6,502 nucleotides of DNA from Scatosoma sp045658805 (lineage in GTDB: Bacteria; Bacillota; Clostridia; Christensenellales; Borkfalkiaceae), in contig JAZOVQ010000072.1 of the NCBI GenBank assembly GCA_045658805.1, forward strand, positions 1-6,502. Direction: 5' to 3'. The notes beneath the pieces are model-generated. The model ran no database searches. It was not told the DNA's origin and worked only from the letters and a program-made list of their open reading frames with translations. Both the position numbers and the translations under genes were made by a program. Below, piece by piece: positions 4,405-6,502 of this stretch. The stretch's first letter is position 1; each line of letters starts with the position of its first letter.

Positions 4405-6502
4405 ATGAAGACGAAAAAATTGTTTGCATTAATCGTTACAATGCTTTTTTCGCTTGTTTTGGCATTGGCGGGTTGTCAAGGCGGTAATGAAACCGAAAAG
4501 GTTACGGTTGGCTTTGATTTGAATTTCAGAACAAACGTAGATGATCCTGAAAACATTGAAGTCACGCCCGGCGAAGCATACGGCGAATTGCCCGCTGTGG
4601 AAGTGGAAAACGAGGGCTATACCTTTGTCGGTTGGAATACGAAAGCAAACGGTAAGGGTGATGATATTACGTCGGATTCTATCGTTTCGGAAACGAAGGG
4701 GGACCATACCTTGTATGCGATTTGGCAGGGGAAAACGTACACGGTTTCTTACGAATTGAACGGCGGTACGGTAAACGGCGCAACTTCTTTGCCTACGCAA
4801 ACGGTAACGTTTGGTAATATGTACGGCGCAATGGTTATTCCCAATGATCCCGAAAAGGCCCTTTCTGAATTTTTGGGTTGGTATCTTAACCCCGAAGGAA
4901 CGGGCGCTCCCGTTTCGTATAGCTCGGACGTTAGAACGGCAAAAGATCATACTTTGTATGCCATCTATAGAGATTTAAGAGAAGTATATGATTTCGCGAC
5001 GGAAGATCAGCTCAATGATTTCGTTAACGTTGACCACGCTGGTATGGAAATCGTAGAAGATGAAAATGGAAATTACTTAAAGCTTACTCCTATCAATTTT
5101 GAAGAGGGTACTTCTGCAAAGGATTTATATTCTATCTTTATGTTGAAAACTCCTTTAAAAGCAGGCAGAGTGGTTGAAATCGACTGCGAATTGGTTGGCG
5201 AAGTTGTTGACGGCTGGGGTTTCTGGACGTGGGGTGCAGTTTCGACGGGCGAAATTCAGTTCGACGGTCAAGTGGTAACGGCTTGGGATACTCCTGCAAT
5301 GTGGGAAAGTGGTAAATTTACTTCTGTTACATCTATTACGGAAAACTGCGCAGGTTTGAGAATTCAATTCCGTTACGTTGGTAACGCAGAGGCGTACTGG
5401 AAGGTGACGGGCATTCGCATTAAAGATGCGAGCGACGTAACGCCTCCTGTGATTGAAGAGAGAACGGAATTTGATTTTACGACGGCGAACCAAATCAATT
5501 ATTTTGATAAGGCAGAAAATGTAACCTATTCTATCGTGGAAGATGAAAACGGTAATTATTTGAAGGTGGATGGCGTAGAAGGCAGTTCGAATATCCTTAT
5601 GTTTAAACGTGAGCTTTCCGCAGGTATGAAAGTTACGATGGACGTAGAATACATTGCTGAAAACGTAGCTTTTGAAGCAGGGCAAATCACCTTCTTGGCA
5701 TACACCGCAAACGCAAACGGAGACGCAGACGGCAAGACAACGTCGGTTATCGGCAATGCGTCTTGGGACGGCGGCTGGGACTGTGCAAAAATGCGTTTGG
5801 TTACGGAAATCACCGCTGATTGCGCAGGGCTTAGACTGCAATTCGTATTCAATAACGAAGAAAATGCATACTTCAAGATTACAAATATCCGAATTTACGG
5901 CGCGGACGAAACAGTGGAACAGCTTCCCACGGAAGAACCTGATGAACCCGTTGTTCCCGATGAACCCGTAGTAAATACGAGAACGGAATATGACTTCACA
6001 ACGGCAGACCAAATCAATGATTTTGGTAAGGAAAAGAACGTCAGCTACGAAATCGTAGACGGATATTTGAAGGTAGTAGGCACAGCGGGCAGCGAAAGCA
6101 TCCTTGTACTTAGTAGGGATTTGACGGCAGGCATGAAGGTGTCGGTAGACGTAGAATACGTCGGTACGAACTTAGTGTATGCAGGCGGTAACCAAATCAC
6201 TTTCTTGGCGTACACTGCAAATGCGGCAGGTGACGCGGACGGAAAGACTACCGTAGCTATGGGCAATGCAAACTGGGACGGCGGCTGGGATTGCTCGAAA
6301 GTAAGATTGGTGGTGGAAATCACGGAAGATTGCGCGGGTATTAGAATGCAGCTTGTAATGAACAGCGATGAAGGCGCATACTTCAAGATTACGAATATTA
6401 AGTTTTACGCAGAAGGCGAGGAAGTGGAACAGCTTCCCACGGAAGAACCTGATGAACCCGTTGTTCCCGATGAACCCGTAGTGAATACGAGAACGGAATA
6501 CG
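4405..6502 (+). CDS. Large modular surface lipoprotein: InlB-type repeats plus tandem beta-rich (CBM-like) modules (partial, 3' end beyond window)
   Basis: The frame is open from ATG 4405 to the right edge, 699 residues with no stop. AAAGGAG (4391-4397) is 7 bases from 4405; an adjacent ATG at 4402 would be only 4 away. Residues 1-23 are a lipoprotein signal with a strong lipobox, LAGC and C24. Residues 33-107 and 112-188 are two InlB B-type/Listeria-Bacteroides repeats, each with a GW core (G76-W77, G158-W159) and ending in TLYAI(W/Y). A module then repeats at 192-342, 353-500 and 526-669, and a fourth starts at 696. Each opens with (Y/F)DF.T..Q.N and ends with an aromatic-Lys-(I/V)-T-(N/G)-I pattern. 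No catalytic domain is visible. It lies 29 bases after the binding-protein gene, so it is probably in the same operon. A carbohydrate-binding role is inferred from architecture and context; adhesion or cell-wall anchoring are alternatives. Confidence 0.85.
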   Translation, partial: MKTKKLFALIVTMLFSLVLALAGCQGGNETEKVTVGFDLNFRTNVDDPENIEVTPGEAYGELPAVEVENEGYTFVGWNTKANGKGDDITSDSIVSETKGDHTLYAIWQGKTYTVSYELNGGTVNGATSLPTQTVTFGNMYGAMVIPNDPEKALSEFLGWYLNPEGTGAPVSYSSDVRTAKDHTLYAIYRDLREVYDFATEDQLNDFVNVDHAGMEIVEDENGNYLKLTPINFEEGTSAKDLYSIFMLKTPLKAGRVVEIDCELVGEVVDGWGFWTWGAVSTGEIQFDGQVVTAWDTPAMWESGKFTSVTSITENCAGLRIQFRYVGNAEAYWKVTGIRIKDASDVTPPVIEERTEFDFTTANQINYFDKAENVTYSIVEDENGNYLKVDGVEGSSNILMFKRELSAGMKVTMDVEYIAENVAFEAGQITFLAYTANANGDADGKTTSVIGNASWDGGWDCAKMRLVTEITADCAGLRLQFVFNNEENAYFKITNIRIYGADETVEQLPTEEPDEPVVPDEPVVNTRTEYDFTTADQINDFGKEKNVSYEIVDGYLKVVGTAGSESILVLSRDLTAGMKVSVDVEYVGTNLVYAGGNQITFLAYTANAAGDADGKTTVAMGNANWDGGWDCSKVRLVVEITEDCAGIRMQLVMNSDEGAYFKITNIKFYAEGEEVEQLPTEEPDEPVVPDEPVVNTRTEY
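4501..4725 (+). repeat. InlB B-type / Listeria-Bacteroides repeat, copy 1 (protein level)
   Basis: Residues 33-107 of the modular lipoprotein. The diagnostic core GYTFVGWNTKANGKG is followed by HTLYAIW at the end. It is a small beta-grasp-type extracellular domain that commonly occurs in tandem in surface proteins of Gram-positive and Bacteroides species. Confidence 0.85.
4738..4968 (+). repeat. InlB B-type / Listeria-Bacteroides repeat, copy 2 (protein level)
   Basis: Residues 112-188. It opens with YTVSYELNGGTVNG, the typical first strand, then FLGWYLNPEGTG and HTLYAIY. Copies 1 and 2 are clearly related but diverged, so this is an old tandem duplication. Confidence 0.88.
4978..5430 (+). 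repeat. Tandem beta-rich module, copy 1 (diverged)
   Basis: Residues 192-342. It starts REVYDFATEDQLNDF, has NYLKL at about 226-230, NCAGLRIQF at about 314-322 and YWKVTGIRIKDA at the end. It follows the same order as the later copies but lacks their WDGGWDC motif, having instead a Trp-rich stretch (GWGFWTWG, then AWDTPAMWESG). It is the most divergent copy and lacks the Pro/Glu linker before the next one. The layout resembles a beta-sandwich carbohydrate-binding module, but no named family is recognised. Confidence 0.7.
5461..5904 (+). repeat. Tandem beta-rich module, copy 2
   Basis: Residues 353-500. Landmarks in order: RTEFDFTTANQIN, NYLKV, LSAGMKVTMDVEYI, QITFLAYTANANGDADGKT, W454-DGGWD-C460, ADC473-AGLRLQF and AYFKITNIRIYG. 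Two cysteines 13 residues apart could pair outside the cell. It is clearly homologous to copy 3 at the protein level, while third codon positions have diverged. Confidence 0.85.
5913..5990 (+). repeat. 78-bp near-identical linker repeat, copy 1
   Basis: Encodes the acidic linker from about V504 (VEQLPTEEPDEPVVPDEPVV) into the opening of module copy 3. It matches 6423-6500 in 77 of 78 bases; the only difference is A at 5973 versus G at 6483. It also contains an internal short repeat (GATGAACCCGT at 5941 and again at 5960). Confidence 0.9.
5980..6411 (+). repeat. Tandem beta-rich module, copy 3
   Basis: Residues 526-669. The landmarks are the same as copy 2: RTEYDFTTADQIN, GYLKV, LTAGMKVSVDVEYV, QITFLAYTANAAGDADGKT, W624-DGGWD-C630, EDC643-AGIRMQL and AYFKITNIKFY. 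The same cysteine spacing is kept. The same opening (NTRTEY) recurs at the right edge, so at least one more copy probably follows. Confidence 0.85.
6423..6500 (+). repeat. 78-bp near-identical linker repeat, copy 2
   Basis: Second copy of the linker, offset by exactly 510 bases (170 codons) from the first. It ends at the window edge in NTRTEY, the start of a further module. The identity begins just before the linker and stops just inside the module opening. Confidence 0.9.

Noticed and set aside
4429..4950. Minus-strand open frame of 173 codons
   Set aside because: Antisense to the signal peptide and InlB-type repeats of the lipoprotein; low-complexity basic translation and no plausible start context.
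5155..6012. Minus-strand open frame of 285 codons
   Set aside because: It lies antisense to the modular lipoprotein, whose frame has a signal peptide, recognisable repeats and a ribosome binding site. The antisense translation is rich in Cys, Arg and Phe with no domain, and arises from the codon bias of the real gene.
1..6502. CRISPR arrays, tRNA or rRNA genes, insertion sequences, phage genes
   Set aside because: No spaced direct repeats outside the protein-coding tandem modules, no tRNA-like cloverleaf noticed, and no transposase or integrase motifs in the translations.

Overview
The window looks like a low-to-mid GC Gram-positive bacterium, most likely an uncultured gut-type Clostridia (Bacillota). 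The reasons are AGGAG-type ribosome binding sites before every gene, two lipoprotein signal peptides, InlB/Listeria-Bacteroides-type repeats, and a divergent GntR regulator beside a CUT1-type carbohydrate importer. This placement is inferred from gene style only; there is no rRNA or marker gene here.

Layout. Positions 1-462 (minus strand) hold the first 154 residues of a GntR-family regulator with a LacI-like sensor domain, cut by the left edge. Positions 463-784 are a divergent control region. It has two back-to-back sigma-A-like promoters, almost mirror images of each other, around an 11-bp perfect inverted repeat that is the best operator candidate. From 785 to the right edge, four genes run on the plus strand with no obvious terminator: permease 1 (785-1696), permease 2 (1698-2660), a lipoprotein solute-binding protein (2729-4375), and a large modular lipoprotein (4405 to beyond 6502). 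The last has no stop codon in the window.

How they fit together. The binding protein would capture an oligosaccharide or another CUT1 substrate outside the membrane and pass it to the two-permease channel. No ATPase gene is seen, so a shared MsmX-type ATPase elsewhere is likely. The fourth gene is a surface lipoprotein with two InlB-type repeats followed by at least three, and probably four or more, copies of a beta-rich module of about 150 residues joined by acidic Pro/Glu/Asp linkers. It could present ligand-binding modules that feed the importer. The divergent regulator would sense the imported sugar or a derivative and control both directions from the shared operator.

Most notable points: the mirror-image promoter/operator region; the uncharacterised tandem-module lipoprotein in a transporter operon; and a 78-bp DNA segment repeated at a 510-bp period with one mismatch, while the modules it joins have diverged.
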